A stretch of 20,853 bases of DNA, taken from Paludibacteraceae bacterium (GTDB lineage: Bacteria > Bacteroidota > Bacteroidia > Bacteroidales > Paludibacteraceae). Where the stretch lies: NCBI GenBank assembly GCA_904502115.1, contig CAJGDW010000018.1, positions 1 through 20,853 on the forward strand, read 5' to 3'. The notes under the pieces are model-generated. The model was not told where the DNA came from, did not search any database, and saw nothing but the letters and a program-made list of their open reading frames with translations. The translations under genes were made by a program, and so were the position numbers. Below, in pieces: positions 1 to 7,183 of the stretch; the stretch's first letter is position 1, and the number at the start of each line of letters is the position of its first letter.

Positions 1-5
1 AATCG

Positions 6-13
6 TAAATTTG
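6..13 (+). promoter_or_regulatory. Bacteroidota -7 promoter box for tRNA-Arg
   Basis: TAAATTTG matches the Bacteroidota -7 consensus TAnnTTTG exactly and ends 15 nt before the mature tRNA, a normal distance for a tRNA promoter. The -33 element would lie outside the window, so only half of the promoter can be judged. Confidence 0.6.
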
Positions 14-28
14 CATTCCTTTAAGCGA

Positions 29-100
29 GGTCCTGTAGTTCAATGGATAGAATACGAGTTTCCTAAACTTTAGATCCGGGTTCGATTCCCGGCGGGACTA
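29..100 (+). tRNA. tRNA-Arg, anticodon CCU
   Basis: The sequence folds as a cloverleaf. The acceptor arm is 29-35 with 93-99, including two G-U pairs. The D stem is 38-41 with 50-53. The anticodon arm is 55-59 with 67-71, with CCT at 62-64. The T arm CCGGG/CCCGG is 76-80 with 88-92, with the loop TTCGATT. Base 100 (A) is the discriminator. CCA is not encoded, since CAA follows. Anticodon CCU reads the arginine codon AGG. One oddity is a C-T mismatch at the top of the anticodon stem (55/71). A promoter box lies upstream and a terminator follows directly, so it appears to be a single-gene unit. Confidence 0.93.
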
Positions 101-105
101 CAAAC

Positions 106-137
106 AAAAAGCATTCCTTTGCGGAATGCTCTTTTTT
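106..137 (+). terminator. Rho-independent terminator of tRNA-Arg
   Basis: GCATTCC (111-117) and GGAATGC (123-129) form a 7-bp stem around a 5-nt loop, followed by a T run at 132-137. It sits a few bases after the tRNA. A second inverted repeat (95-105 with 138-148) surrounds it and includes the tRNA 3' end. Confidence 0.85.
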
Positions 138-166
138 GTTTGTAGTCCTATCCATTTTTTTTATTA

Positions 167-182
167 CGTGCCTTTCGGCACG
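167..182 (-). other. Short hairpin with GNRA loop after aroB
   Basis: CGTGCC and GGCACG form a 6-bp stem. On the minus strand, the aroB mRNA side, the loop is GAAA, a stable GNRA tetraloop. It lies just downstream of the aroB stop codon. No T run follows on the minus strand, so it is not a canonical terminator. It could stabilise the mRNA 3' end. Confidence 0.35.
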
Positions 183-188
183 GCGCCT

Positions 189-1262
189 TTACAACCCCAC
201 GCTATCTCGGTAGAAGTCCAGGGCTTGGAAGATGAGTTCTTTCTCTACAATGCAGTTGGGAACAATATCGCCCACGTCTTTTAGTAGGGTAAAATTCACC
301 TCGCCTGCTGCAGCATTCTTTTTATCGTGCGCCATGTATTCGTACAAGGCAGGGTAGTCGTTGCAGGTAATTTCAAATACGCCGTAATTTTCTTTGATGA
401 ATCGAATGGTATCGAGCATTACATCTTGTGGGAATCCTTGCACCTTGTGCGAAAGGAATAGCTCGCCTATTAACCCCCAGGCTACGGCGTAACCGTGTAA
501 GATGGGGCGACCAGTGGCGTGCGAATAGCTCTCAAAGGCGTGCCCAATGGTGTGCCCCAGGTTAAGCGCCTTGCGAATGCCTTTTTCGGTAGGGTCTTGT
601 GCTACAATATCGGCTTTTATTTGTACCGATGTTTCAATAAGCGATGCCAATAGTGCATAATCGGGGCGGGTAGCGTCAAAACTGCTAAGTCGTGCCATTT
701 CGTTGCGCGACGATAGCAAACCGTGTTTGAGCATTTCAGCGTATCCCGAAAGCAAGTTTTGAGTATCGAGCGATTTTAGAAAATCGGAATGTATGATGAC
801 GTTTTGGGCGGGATTGATAACGCCAATTTCGTTTTTCAATCCGTTAAAGTTGATGCCTGTTTTACCACCTACGGCAGCATCTACCATCGATAGCAAGGTG
901 GTGGGGATGTTGATAAAGCGAATGCCACGCTTAAAGGTATTGGCCACAAAACCACCTAAATCGGTTACGACACCGCCACCTATGTTAATGAGCATTGAAT
1001 GGCGGGTACCGCCGTTCTCGCCCATAAACTTCCAAATGTCCACCACAGTCTCAATGGTCTTGTGATCGTCGCCATTGGGCATGGTGTACACTTTTGCCTG
1101 CTGCAACGCTCCTTCGCTTTGCAATAAGGGCAAACAGTATTGCTGGGTTTGTGTATCGGTTAGTATAAACAATTGCTCCGACGAAACGCCCTGTAAAAGG
1201 GCATTTACATCGGAAGCCAAATTGTTAGAAAAAATAACCGAGTTATTATTTTCTAATGTCAC
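189..1262 (-). CDS. aroB: 3-dehydroquinate synthase
   Basis: This enzyme converts DAHP to 3-dehydroquinate, the second step of the shikimate pathway, in the cytoplasm using NAD and a divalent metal. The 357 aa are the family's normal length. The NAD-binding GGGVVTDLGGF lies at residues 95-105, and PTTLLSMVDAAVGGKT at 120-135. YAEMLKHG (E175), GHTIGHAFES (H237) and LHG (H256) supply the expected metal ligands. The start is GTG at 1262, inside the end of asd, so the genes overlap by 17 nt and are probably translationally coupled. No ATG lies nearby, and the next in-frame alternative would trim the usual N terminus. It is the second gene of an asd-aroB operon, so it should follow the asd promoter. 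Confidence 0.96.
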   Translation of the reverse strand: MTLENNNSVIFSNNLASDVNALLQGVSSEQLFILTDTQTQQYCLPLLQSEGALQQAKVYTMPNGDDHKTIETVVDIWKFMGENGGTRHSMLINIGGGVVTDLGGFVANTFKRGIRFINIPTTLLSMVDAAVGGKTGINFNGLKNEIGVINPAQNVIIHSDFLKSLDTQNLLSGYAEMLKHGLLSSRNEMARLSSFDATRPDYALLASLIETSVQIKADIVAQDPTEKGIRKALNLGHTIGHAFESYSHATGRPILHGYAVAWGLIGELFLSHKVQGFPQDVMLDTIRFIKENYGVFEITCNDYPALYEYMAHDKKNAAAGEVNFTLLKDVGDIVPNCIVEKELIFQALDFYRDSVGL

Positions 1263-2259
1263 CTTCTTTAATTAAGTATTCTGCAATTTGTACAGCATTT
1301 AGCGCTGCACCTTTTTTAATTTGGTCGCCTACGCACCAGAAAGTAAGACCGTTTGGATTAGCTAGGTCTTTGCGGATACGGCCAACAAAGATAGGATCCA
1401 AGCCCGATTTGAAAAGTGGCATAGGATATATTTTTTCTGCTGGATTGTCTTCTAGTACAACACCATCGGCAGCAGCAAATGCTTCTTTTGCTTCTTCGAT
1501 GCTGATAGGACGTTCGGTTTCTACCCAAAGTGCTTCAGAGTGAGCACGAAGCGAAGGTACACGTACGCAAGTAGCACTTACTTCAATGTCAGAGTGCATA
1601 ATTTTGCGGGTTTCGTTGTACATTTTCATTTCTTCTTTGGTATAACCGTTTTCGGTAAATACGTCAATTTGAGGAATCAAGTTGAATGCCAATTGGTAAG
1701 CAAATTTGTTTACAGTAACTTCTTCGCCAGCCAATACTTGACGGTATTGCAACTCCAATTCTGCCATAGCAGCTGCACCAGCACCGCTCGCAGCTTGGTA
1801 GGTAGAAACGTGTACACGTTTAATGTGCGATAGGTTTTCGATGGCTTTCAATGCTACTACCATTTGAATGGTGGTACAGTTGGGGTTAGCGATAACACCG
1901 CGTGGACGATCTTTAGCATCGGCAGCATTTACTTCAGGAACTACCAATGGAACGTCGTTGTCCATACGGAAAGCGCTCGAGTTGTCAATCATTACCGCAC
2001 CAAATTTGGTAATGTCTTTTTCAAATTCTTTCGAAATACCAGCACCAGCCGATGTAAAGGCAATGTCAATATCTTTAAAATCGTCGCCGTGTTTTAATTC
2101 TTTAACGGTATAGGTTTTGCCCTTAAACTCGTAGGTAGTACCTGCGCTACGTGCAGAACCAAATAAATACAAGTTGCTAATGGGGAAATTACGTTCCGCC
2201 AATACCCTTAAAAATTCTTGTCCAACGGCACCGCTGGCTCCAACAATGGCTACATTCAT
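1246..2259 (-). CDS. asd: Aspartate-semialdehyde dehydrogenase
   Basis: This enzyme reduces aspartyl-4-phosphate to aspartate semialdehyde with NADPH, the branch point to lysine/diaminopimelate, threonine and methionine. The protein has 337 aa. The NADP-binding GASGAVGQE loop starts at residue 7, and the catalytic cysteine is C128 in PNCTT. The acid/base histidine is probably H240, in RAHSEALWVE. VRVPSLRAH and the GDQIKKGAALNAVQIAEYL end are also typical of the family. It is the first gene of an operon with aroB, and its last codons overlap the aroB start. The upstream region on the minus strand has a TATTTTTG -7 box at 2338-2345. This gives a leader of about 70 nt that contains an inverted repeat. 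Confidence 0.97.
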   Translation of the reverse strand: MNVAIVGASGAVGQEFLRVLAERNFPISNLYLFGSARSAGTTYEFKGKTYTVKELKHGDDFKDIDIAFTSAGAGISKEFEKDITKFGAVMIDNSSAFRMDNDVPLVVPEVNAADAKDRPRGVIANPNCTTIQMVVALKAIENLSHIKRVHVSTYQAASGAGAAAMAELELQYRQVLAGEEVTVNKFAYQLAFNLIPQIDVFTENGYTKEEMKMYNETRKIMHSDIEVSATCVRVPSLRAHSEALWVETERPISIEEAKEAFAAADGVVLEDNPAEKIYPMPLFKSGLDPIFVGRIRKDLANPNGLTFWCVGDQIKKGAALNAVQIAEYLIKEGDIRK

Positions 2260-2300
2260 TTTTTTAGTGTTTTATTAAATGATTATTAATTTGATTTTCT

Positions 2301-2308
2301 TACCTTTG
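2301..2308 (+). promoter_or_regulatory. -7 promoter box for the lamin-tail gene
   Basis: TACCTTTG is an exact TAnnTTTG match, about 68 nt upstream of the ATG at 2376. I see no good TTTG at the usual -33 spacing, so this rests on the -7 box alone. Confidence 0.42.
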
Positions 2309-2310
2309 TC

Positions 2311-2335
2311 TTGTTGTCGATGTCAACAAATCGAC
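2311..2335. repeat. Overlapping inverted repeats between asd and the lamin-tail gene
   Basis: TTGTTG (2311-2316) and CAACAA (2324-2329) are inverted around 7 nt. GTCGAT (2316-2321) and ATCGAC (2330-2335) form a second, mutually exclusive repeat. The element sits between the two divergent -7 boxes. It may be an operator or lie in the mRNA leaders. Function is not known. Confidence 0.4.
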
Positions 2336-2337
2336 TG

Positions 2338-2345
2338 CAAAAATA
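2338..2345 (-). promoter_or_regulatory. -7 promoter box for asd-aroB
   Basis: Read on the minus strand this is TATTTTTG, an exact TAnnTTTG match, about 78 nt before the asd start. A -33 TTTG is not evident. It lies only 30 nt from the start codon of the divergent gene. Confidence 0.45.
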
Positions 2346-2375
2346 CTATTTTAATTCGTTATCTAACACTTTTTT

Positions 2376-3782
2376 ATGAAGAAAATGCTATTTCTTTGGC
2401 TATTGCTACAGCCATGTTTCCTACTTGCTTGGCAAGGTGATGTTGCTTGTTTTCAGTACAACAATGCTACTTTTACGCTCAATGCGCCCGCTGTGGCCGA
2501 TACGGTGTATCTTTCAACCTCTTCTCGGGCTGCGGTCAATGCGAATTGGCAAGCTACCGTTCAGTTGCAGTATGTGCCCAGCTCTTCCAATCTGGCAAGG
2601 GTGTATGTAATGGCCGATACTACCTGCCTTACCGCTCCCTTGTGTGGTTATTTTGTGCAAATTGGTGGGGCTAACAAAACCATTGCTTTGTATCGGCAGG
2701 ATGAAACAAAGAATCAGTTATTATTAGCTGCACCCGATGCTATTTTGAGCCAGGCTCCAATAGACGTGCATATTAAAGTGACGCGCAATCAACAATTTGA
2801 GTGGCAGTTGCAGTATGCTTTAGATAAAGGTACTTGGTTGTCTACAACTACGATACTAGATGATACCTATACTCAAAGTAAGGCTTGGGGATTTAGCTGC
2901 AAGTTTACCAAAACCCGAAACACGGCTTTTGCTTTTTCTAAATTATCGGCCGTTGGCGATGCTTATCAAGCACCTGTTTTGCCGCCCATCGAGCACCTAT
3001 ACATTACCGAGGTATTGTACGATCCCTTTCCCGATGGGGTTGATTTTGTAGAGTTGTACAATGCTTCCGATGCCATTATCAACCTAAATCGGTGCGTATT
3101 ATCAGCGGGTAAAAAAGAGGTAAGACTACCAGCCTATTCGTTGCATCCAGAGCAATACGTAGCCATTACATCGTCCGATAGTATTTTGCTAGAACAATAT
3201 CCCGATGCTTGTTACGAAAATTTTCTGCAAGTGCCCACCTTGCCCAATTGGGTCAACGATTCGGGTCGGGTGTATCTTTTGAGTGATGCGGCGGTACTCG
3301 ATTCCATGGTCTATTCCGATAAAATGCACCACAGTCAACTATATGATGCCGAGGGCTTCTCGTTAGAGCGCGTACCGGTAGACGGGGTAGATTGGTTCTC
3401 GGCATCGTCCGATGTGATGGCAACGCCGGGGTGCAGGAATTCACAAAGTCAAATATTACCCGATGGTTCTACCGAATCAGGCACTGACAAGGCGTTTTGG
3501 CTGTCGGATAGTTGGTTTGCGCCTCAAGAACAATACCTAAGTATATACCACCGCGTAGAAGAAGGCACCATTGCCAATGCTTGGGTGTATAATTTACAAG
3601 GTGTTCCGGTTTATCGGTTGTATAACAATATTTTATTGGCGGCGGTTGGTAGCACTTATTGGGATGGACGCGACGATGCCGGCGAACCCTGCAGCGTAGG
3701 AATTTATATGGTTGTAATAGAATACATTACCCTGTCAGGCAAGGTAAATGGCGTTAAAATTCCCGTTGCACTGGGAACTTGA
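2376..3782 (+). CDS. Exported lamin-tail-domain protein
   Basis: The 468-aa protein has a clear signal peptide: Lys-Lys, then a hydrophobic stretch, cleavage probable near residue 18. The mature N-terminal part (about 20-195) looks like an all-beta, LamG/concanavalin-like region, which I infer only from pattern. Residues 206-352 resemble a lamin-tail domain (LTD): ITEVLYDPFPDGVDFVELYN near its start and FSLERV near its end. Residues 380-465 resemble the FlgD/CHU_C Ig-like fold, with YWDGRDDAGEPCSVGIY. Such proteins are common on Bacteroidota surfaces, and the C-terminal fold is often seen near type IX secretion signals, but I see no definite sorting signal. There is no catalytic motif, so an adhesive or structural role is a guess. 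It is transcribed alone and diverges from asd. It lacks an obvious terminator before gpmI. Confidence 0.82.
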   Translation: MKKMLFLWLLLQPCFLLAWQGDVACFQYNNATFTLNAPAVADTVYLSTSSRAAVNANWQATVQLQYVPSSSNLARVYVMADTTCLTAPLCGYFVQIGGANKTIALYRQDETKNQLLLAAPDAILSQAPIDVHIKVTRNQQFEWQLQYALDKGTWLSTTTILDDTYTQSKAWGFSCKFTKTRNTAFAFSKLSAVGDAYQAPVLPPIEHLYITEVLYDPFPDGVDFVELYNASDAIINLNRCVLSAGKKEVRLPAYSLHPEQYVAITSSDSILLEQYPDACYENFLQVPTLPNWVNDSGRVYLLSDAAVLDSMVYSDKMHHSQLYDAEGFSLERVPVDGVDWFSASSDVMATPGCRNSQSQILPDGSTESGTDKAFWLSDSWFAPQEQYLSIYHRVEEGTIANAWVYNLQGVPVYRLYNNILLAAVGSTYWDGRDDAGEPCSVGIYMVVIEYITLSGKVNGVKIPVALGT

Positions 3783-3837
3783 ATTTTAGGAAATATTTTT
3801 TTTGTGTGTTCGACCTTAAAAACCTACGTTTTTTTTG

Positions 3838-3845
3838 TAACTTTG
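3838..3845 (+). promoter_or_regulatory. -7 promoter box for gpmI
   Basis: TAACTTTG is an exact TAnnTTTG match, 43 nt before the gpmI ATG, in an AT-rich intergenic stretch. The -33 element is unclear. Confidence 0.55.
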
Positions 3846-3888
3846 CACATTGTTTAAAAGTTAAATCAAATCTTATAAAAATAAAGTT

Positions 3889-5403
3889 ATGGCAAAAAAA
3901 GCATTATTGATGATCCTTGACGGATGGGGAATTGGTAACAAAGGTAAAGCAGACGTTATTTTTAACACACCAACTCCTTATTGGGATTATCTAACTCAAA
4001 CATATCCTAATTCGCAATTGCAAGCATCGGGCGAAAACGTAGGTTTGCCTGACGGCCAAATGGGTAACTCAGAAGTAGGTCACTTGAACATTGGTGCTGG
4101 TCGTGTAGTATACCAAGACTTGGTAAAAATTAACAAAGCATGCGAATCGGGTAGCATTCTACAAAACCCCGAAGTGGTTAGCGCATTTACATACGCAAAA
4201 GAAAACGGCAAAAATGTACACTTTATGGGCTTGACCTCTAACGGTGGTGTACATAGCTCGTTCGATCACTTGTTTAAACTATGCGAAATTGCACAAGTTT
4301 ATGGCATTGACAATACCTTTATTCACTGCTTTATGGACGGTCGTGATACCGACCCAAAAAGCGGCAAGGGCTTCATTGAACAATTGAGCGCTCACACCCA
4401 AAAAACCGCTGGTAAAATTGCAACCATCATTGGTCGTTACTATGCAATGGACCGCGATAAACGTTGGGAACGTGTAAAAGAAGCATACGATTTGTTGGTA
4501 AACGGTGTAGGTTCCGAAGCTACCGATATGGTACAAGCTGTACAAGATTCGTACGATGCAGGCGTTACCGACGAGTTTATCAAACCTATTAAAAATAGCG
4601 CCGTAGATGCTCGCATTCAAGAAGGCGACGTGGTTATTTTCTTTAACTATCGTAACGACCGTGCTAAAGAATTGACCATCGTATTGACCCAACAAGATAT
4701 GCCAGAAGCAGGCATGAAAACCATCCCTGGTTTGCAATACTATTGCATGACTCCTTACGATGCTTCGTTTACTGGTGTTCACATCTTGTTCGACAAAGAA
4801 AACGTACAAAATACCTTGGGCGAATTCCTTTCTAACCAAGGTAAATCGCAATTGCACATTGCAGAAACCGAAAAATACGCACACGTAACCTTCTTCTTTA
4901 ACGGTGGTCGCGAAACTCCATACGAAGGCGAAGAACGTATCCTTATCAACTCGCCAAAAGTAGCTACTTACGACCTTAAACCCGAAATGAGTGCTTACGA
5001 AGTAAAAGATGCTTTGGTTGAAGCTATCGGTACTCAAAAATTCGATTTCATTGTGGTTAACTACGCAAATGGCGACATGGTAGGTCACACAGGTGTATAC
5101 GAAGCTATTGAAAAAGCAGTAGTAGCTGTAGATGCTTGCGTAAATGCAACGGTAGAGGCAGCGAAAGCCAATGGTTACGAAGTAATCATTATTGCCGACC
5201 ACGGTAATGCCGATAACGCAGTAAACAGCGATGATACTCCTAATACCGCTCACTCGTTGAATCCTGTTCCTTGTGTGTATGTAACCGAAAACAAGGATGC
5301 AAAAATTGCAGACGGTATTTTGGCAGACGTTGCACCTACTATCTTGCATATCATGGGCTTGGAACAACCTGCAGAAATGTCGGGTAAAAACTTGATTGGA
5401 TAA
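3889..5403 (+). CDS. gpmI: 2,3-bisphosphoglycerate-independent phosphoglycerate mutase
   Basis: This enzyme interconverts 3- and 2-phosphoglycerate in glycolysis/gluconeogenesis, using two metal ions and a phosphoserine intermediate. The 504 aa are standard length for the alkaline-phosphatase-superfamily iPGM. Metal ligand D11 lies in LDGWG, and the phosphorylated serine is S61 in MGNSEVGHLN. Substrate-binding motifs are SNGGVHS (118-123), DGRDTDPKSG (150-159), GRYYAMDRDKRWER (182-195) and NYRNDRAKEL (253-262). The second metal cluster is D396/H400, D437-H438 and H455. The ATG at 3889 gives the usual MAKKALLMILDGWG start. It has its own promoter box. Codon use is strongly biased, as expected for high expression, and this also leaves a long open antisense frame that I do not consider real. 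Confidence 0.98.
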   Translation: MAKKALLMILDGWGIGNKGKADVIFNTPTPYWDYLTQTYPNSQLQASGENVGLPDGQMGNSEVGHLNIGAGRVVYQDLVKINKACESGSILQNPEVVSAFTYAKENGKNVHFMGLTSNGGVHSSFDHLFKLCEIAQVYGIDNTFIHCFMDGRDTDPKSGKGFIEQLSAHTQKTAGKIATIIGRYYAMDRDKRWERVKEAYDLLVNGVGSEATDMVQAVQDSYDAGVTDEFIKPIKNSAVDARIQEGDVVIFFNYRNDRAKELTIVLTQQDMPEAGMKTIPGLQYYCMTPYDASFTGVHILFDKENVQNTLGEFLSNQGKSQLHIAETEKYAHVTFFFNGGRETPYEGEERILINSPKVATYDLKPEMSAYEVKDALVEAIGTQKFDFIVVNYANGDMVGHTGVYEAIEKAVVAVDACVNATVEAAKANGYEVIIIADHGNADNAVNSDDTPNTAHSLNPVPCVYVTENKDAKIADGILADVAPTILHIMGLEQPAEMSGKNLIG

Positions 5404-5418
5404 AAGTTTTAAAAATAT

Positions 5419-5449
5419 TTTGCGAAATAAAAAAAACTCATTATCTTTG
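5419..5449 (+). promoter_or_regulatory. Full consensus promoter of rpmH
   Basis: TTTG (5419-5422) and TATCTTTG (5442-5449) are separated by 19 nt, matching both the -33 and -7 boxes of the Bacteroidota housekeeping promoter. It lies 39 nt upstream of the rpmH ATG and begins 16 nt after the gpmI stop codon. It is the best-formed promoter in the window. Confidence 0.78.
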
Positions 5450-5488
5450 CCGTCCAAATTGTAGAAAATAAATAAAAACATTATAATT

Positions 5489-5647
5489 ATGAAACGCACA
5501 TTCCAACCTTCTAACAGAAAAAGAGCAAACAAACACGGATTCCGTGAAAGAATGGCTACTGCAAACGGACGCAGAGTATTGGCAGCACGTCGTGCAAAAG
5601 GCAGAAAAAAATTAACTGTTTCTGACGAAGCCGTTTTCAAAAAATAA
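5489..5647 (+). CDS. rpmH: Ribosomal protein L34
   Basis: This 52-aa protein starts MKRTFQPSNRKRANKHGF and ends with KGRKKLTVSDEAVFKK, the unmistakable L34 sequence. It is a small basic part of the 50S subunit. The short C-terminal tail after KGRKKL is typical of Bacteroidota L34. It is transcribed from its own consensus promoter and closed by a strong terminator, so it forms a single-gene unit here rather than part of an rnpA/yidC cluster. Confidence 0.98.
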   Translation: MKRTFQPSNRKRANKHGFRERMATANGRRVLAARRAKGRKKLTVSDEAVFKK

Positions 5648-5670
5648 GAAGCTTTGTTTCGCAAACTACT

Positions 5671-5706
5671 AATAGGGGTAACCAATAGGTTATCCCTATT
5701 TTTTTT
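5671..5706 (+). terminator. Rho-independent terminator of rpmH
   Basis: A 13-bp stem (5671-5683 with 5688-5700, one G-T pair) closes a 4-nt AATA loop and is followed by a T run to 5706. It lies 24 nt after the rpmH stop codon. Confidence 0.92.
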
Positions 5707-5740
5707 GCACTTTGTAGTGCGTTGTCTTTTAAAAATGTTG

Positions 5741-5748
5741 TAATTTTA
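5741..5748 (+). promoter_or_regulatory. Possible -7 box for the cstA-like operon
   Basis: TAATTTTA matches TAnnTTTG except for the last base, 22 nt before the ATG at 5771. GTTG at 5721-5724 lies 16 nt upstream, closer than ideal for a -33 box. A promoter is needed here because the rpmH terminator precedes it, but this exact site is tentative. Confidence 0.3.
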
Positions 5749-5770
5749 TAGGCTGTAAAAATTAACTACT

Positions 5771-7183
5771 ATGATTACTTTTTTGGTATCCTTACTGTTG
5801 TTAGTGGTAGGGTATTTTGTTTATGGTAGGTTGGTAGAGAAGATTTTCGCACCCGATCCTAGTAAAATTACGCCTGCGGTAGCGTTGAACGATGGGGTGG
5901 ATTATGTTCCTCTAAAACCTTGGAAGATATTTACCATTCAGTTCTTAAATATTGCAGGGTTGGGACCTATCTTTGGTGCTATTATGGGTGCCAAGTTTGG
6001 TACGTCTGCCTATATTTGGATTGTGCTTGGATGTATTTTTGCCGGTGCAGTACACGACTATCTGGCAGGTATGTTGTCGTTGCGCAACAACGGTGCCAGT
6101 TTACCCGAACTAATAGGTAAGTACCTAGGAATGAGCGTGCAACAGTTTACCCGTTTGTTCTCCATTGTGCTAATGGTGTTGGTGGGTGTTGTTTTTGTGA
6201 GCGGTCCTGCAGGTTTGCTTCAAAACTTAACCTCGCTTCATCAACAGTGGTGGATGCTTATCATCTTTTTGTATTATTTGTTGGCATCGATGTTGCCCAT
6301 TGATAAACTCATAGGCAAGGTGTACCCCTTATTTGCCATTGCTTTGCTGTTCATGGCGGTTGGTATTTTGGTAGTATTGTTTACCAAGGGATCGATGTTG
6401 CCCGAAATTACGGATGGTTTGCAGAATACCCATCCATCGGCTGTAGATACGCCCATTTTTCCCATGTTGTTTATTAGCATTGCTTGCGGTGCCTTGTCGG
6501 GTTTTCATGCTACTCAATCGCCCCTTATGGCACGTTGCATGACCAACGAGAAACAAGGACGTCCTATTTTTTACGGGGCTATGATTGTAGAAGGCATTGT
6601 TGCCCTTATTTGGGCGGCAGCAGCCAATGTATTCTTCTACAACAACGGTATGGGCGAGAGCAATGCCGCTATTATTGTCAACAACATATCGAGTGAATGG
6701 TTGGGAACGGTTGGTGGAGTTTTGGCTGTTTTAGGGGTTGTTTTTGCTCCCATAACATCGGGCGATACGGCTTTTCGTTCGGCTCGACTTATCATAGCCG
6801 ATATCTTTGCCATCGATCAAACGCCCATCAAGAAACGCTTGTTAATATGCGTTCCTATGTTTTTGCTTGCCAGCGGTATACTATTGTATAGTTTGAGCGA
6901 TGTAGAAGGATTTAACATCATCTGGCGTTATTTTGCCTGGGCAAACCAAACCTTGGGCGTTATTACCCTGTGGACATTGAGTGTATGGTTGATGCGTACC
7001 CGCAGAAAATGGCATTTAATGACCCTTATCCCTGCTATTTTTATGACAATAGTAGTATCTTTGTATATTCTAATAGCCGACGAGGGGTTGAATTTACCCT
7101 ATAACCCATCGTTGTATGTTTCTATAGCTATCAGTTTGTTATTAACAGGATTGTTTTACTATAAAGAATTAAGAAGAAAATGA
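5771..7183 (+). CDS. CstA-family carbon starvation transporter
   Basis: This is a 470-aa inner-membrane protein with about a dozen hydrophobic helices. It carries CstA landmarks: IAGLGPIFGA (61-70), HDYLAGMLSLRNNGASLPEL (95-114), SGFHATQSPLMARC (243-256), TSGDTAFRSAR (329-339) and WRYFAWANQ (385-393). Family members import peptides or pyruvate. E. coli CstA has about 700 aa, so this is the short form common in Bacteroidota and Firmicutes. It is the first gene of a plus-strand operon. Its stop codon overlaps the start of the M18 aminopeptidase in ATGA, so the two are likely made together. This hints at peptides as substrate, but pyruvate cannot be excluded. I leave the symbol blank because the family has several paralogous types. 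Confidence 0.9.
   Translation: MITFLVSLLLLVVGYFVYGRLVEKIFAPDPSKITPAVALNDGVDYVPLKPWKIFTIQFLNIAGLGPIFGAIMGAKFGTSAYIWIVLGCIFAGAVHDYLAGMLSLRNNGASLPELIGKYLGMSVQQFTRLFSIVLMVLVGVVFVSGPAGLLQNLTSLHQQWWMLIIFLYYLLASMLPIDKLIGKVYPLFAIALLFMAVGILVVLFTKGSMLPEITDGLQNTHPSAVDTPIFPMLFISIACGALSGFHATQSPLMARCMTNEKQGRPIFYGAMIVEGIVALIWAAAANVFFYNNGMGESNAAIIVNNISSEWLGTVGGVLAVLGVVFAPITSGDTAFRSARLIIADIFAIDQTPIKKRLLICVPMFLLASGILLYSLSDVEGFNIIWRYFAWANQTLGVITLWTLSVWLMRTRRKWHLMTLIPAIFMTIVVSLYILIADEGLNLPYNPSLYVSIAISLLLTGLFYYKELRRK

Noticed and set aside
167..182. Terminator of aroB
   Set aside because: The hairpin is good but lacks a T run on the minus strand. The T run lies on the wrong side, so it is recorded only as a hairpin.
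4279..5685. Open frame of 468 codons on the minus strand, antisense to gpmI and rpmH
   Set aside because: It lies across two certain genes. The translation is rich in Phe, Val and Cys with no recognisable motif. It is an effect of the biased codon use of gpmI, not a gene.
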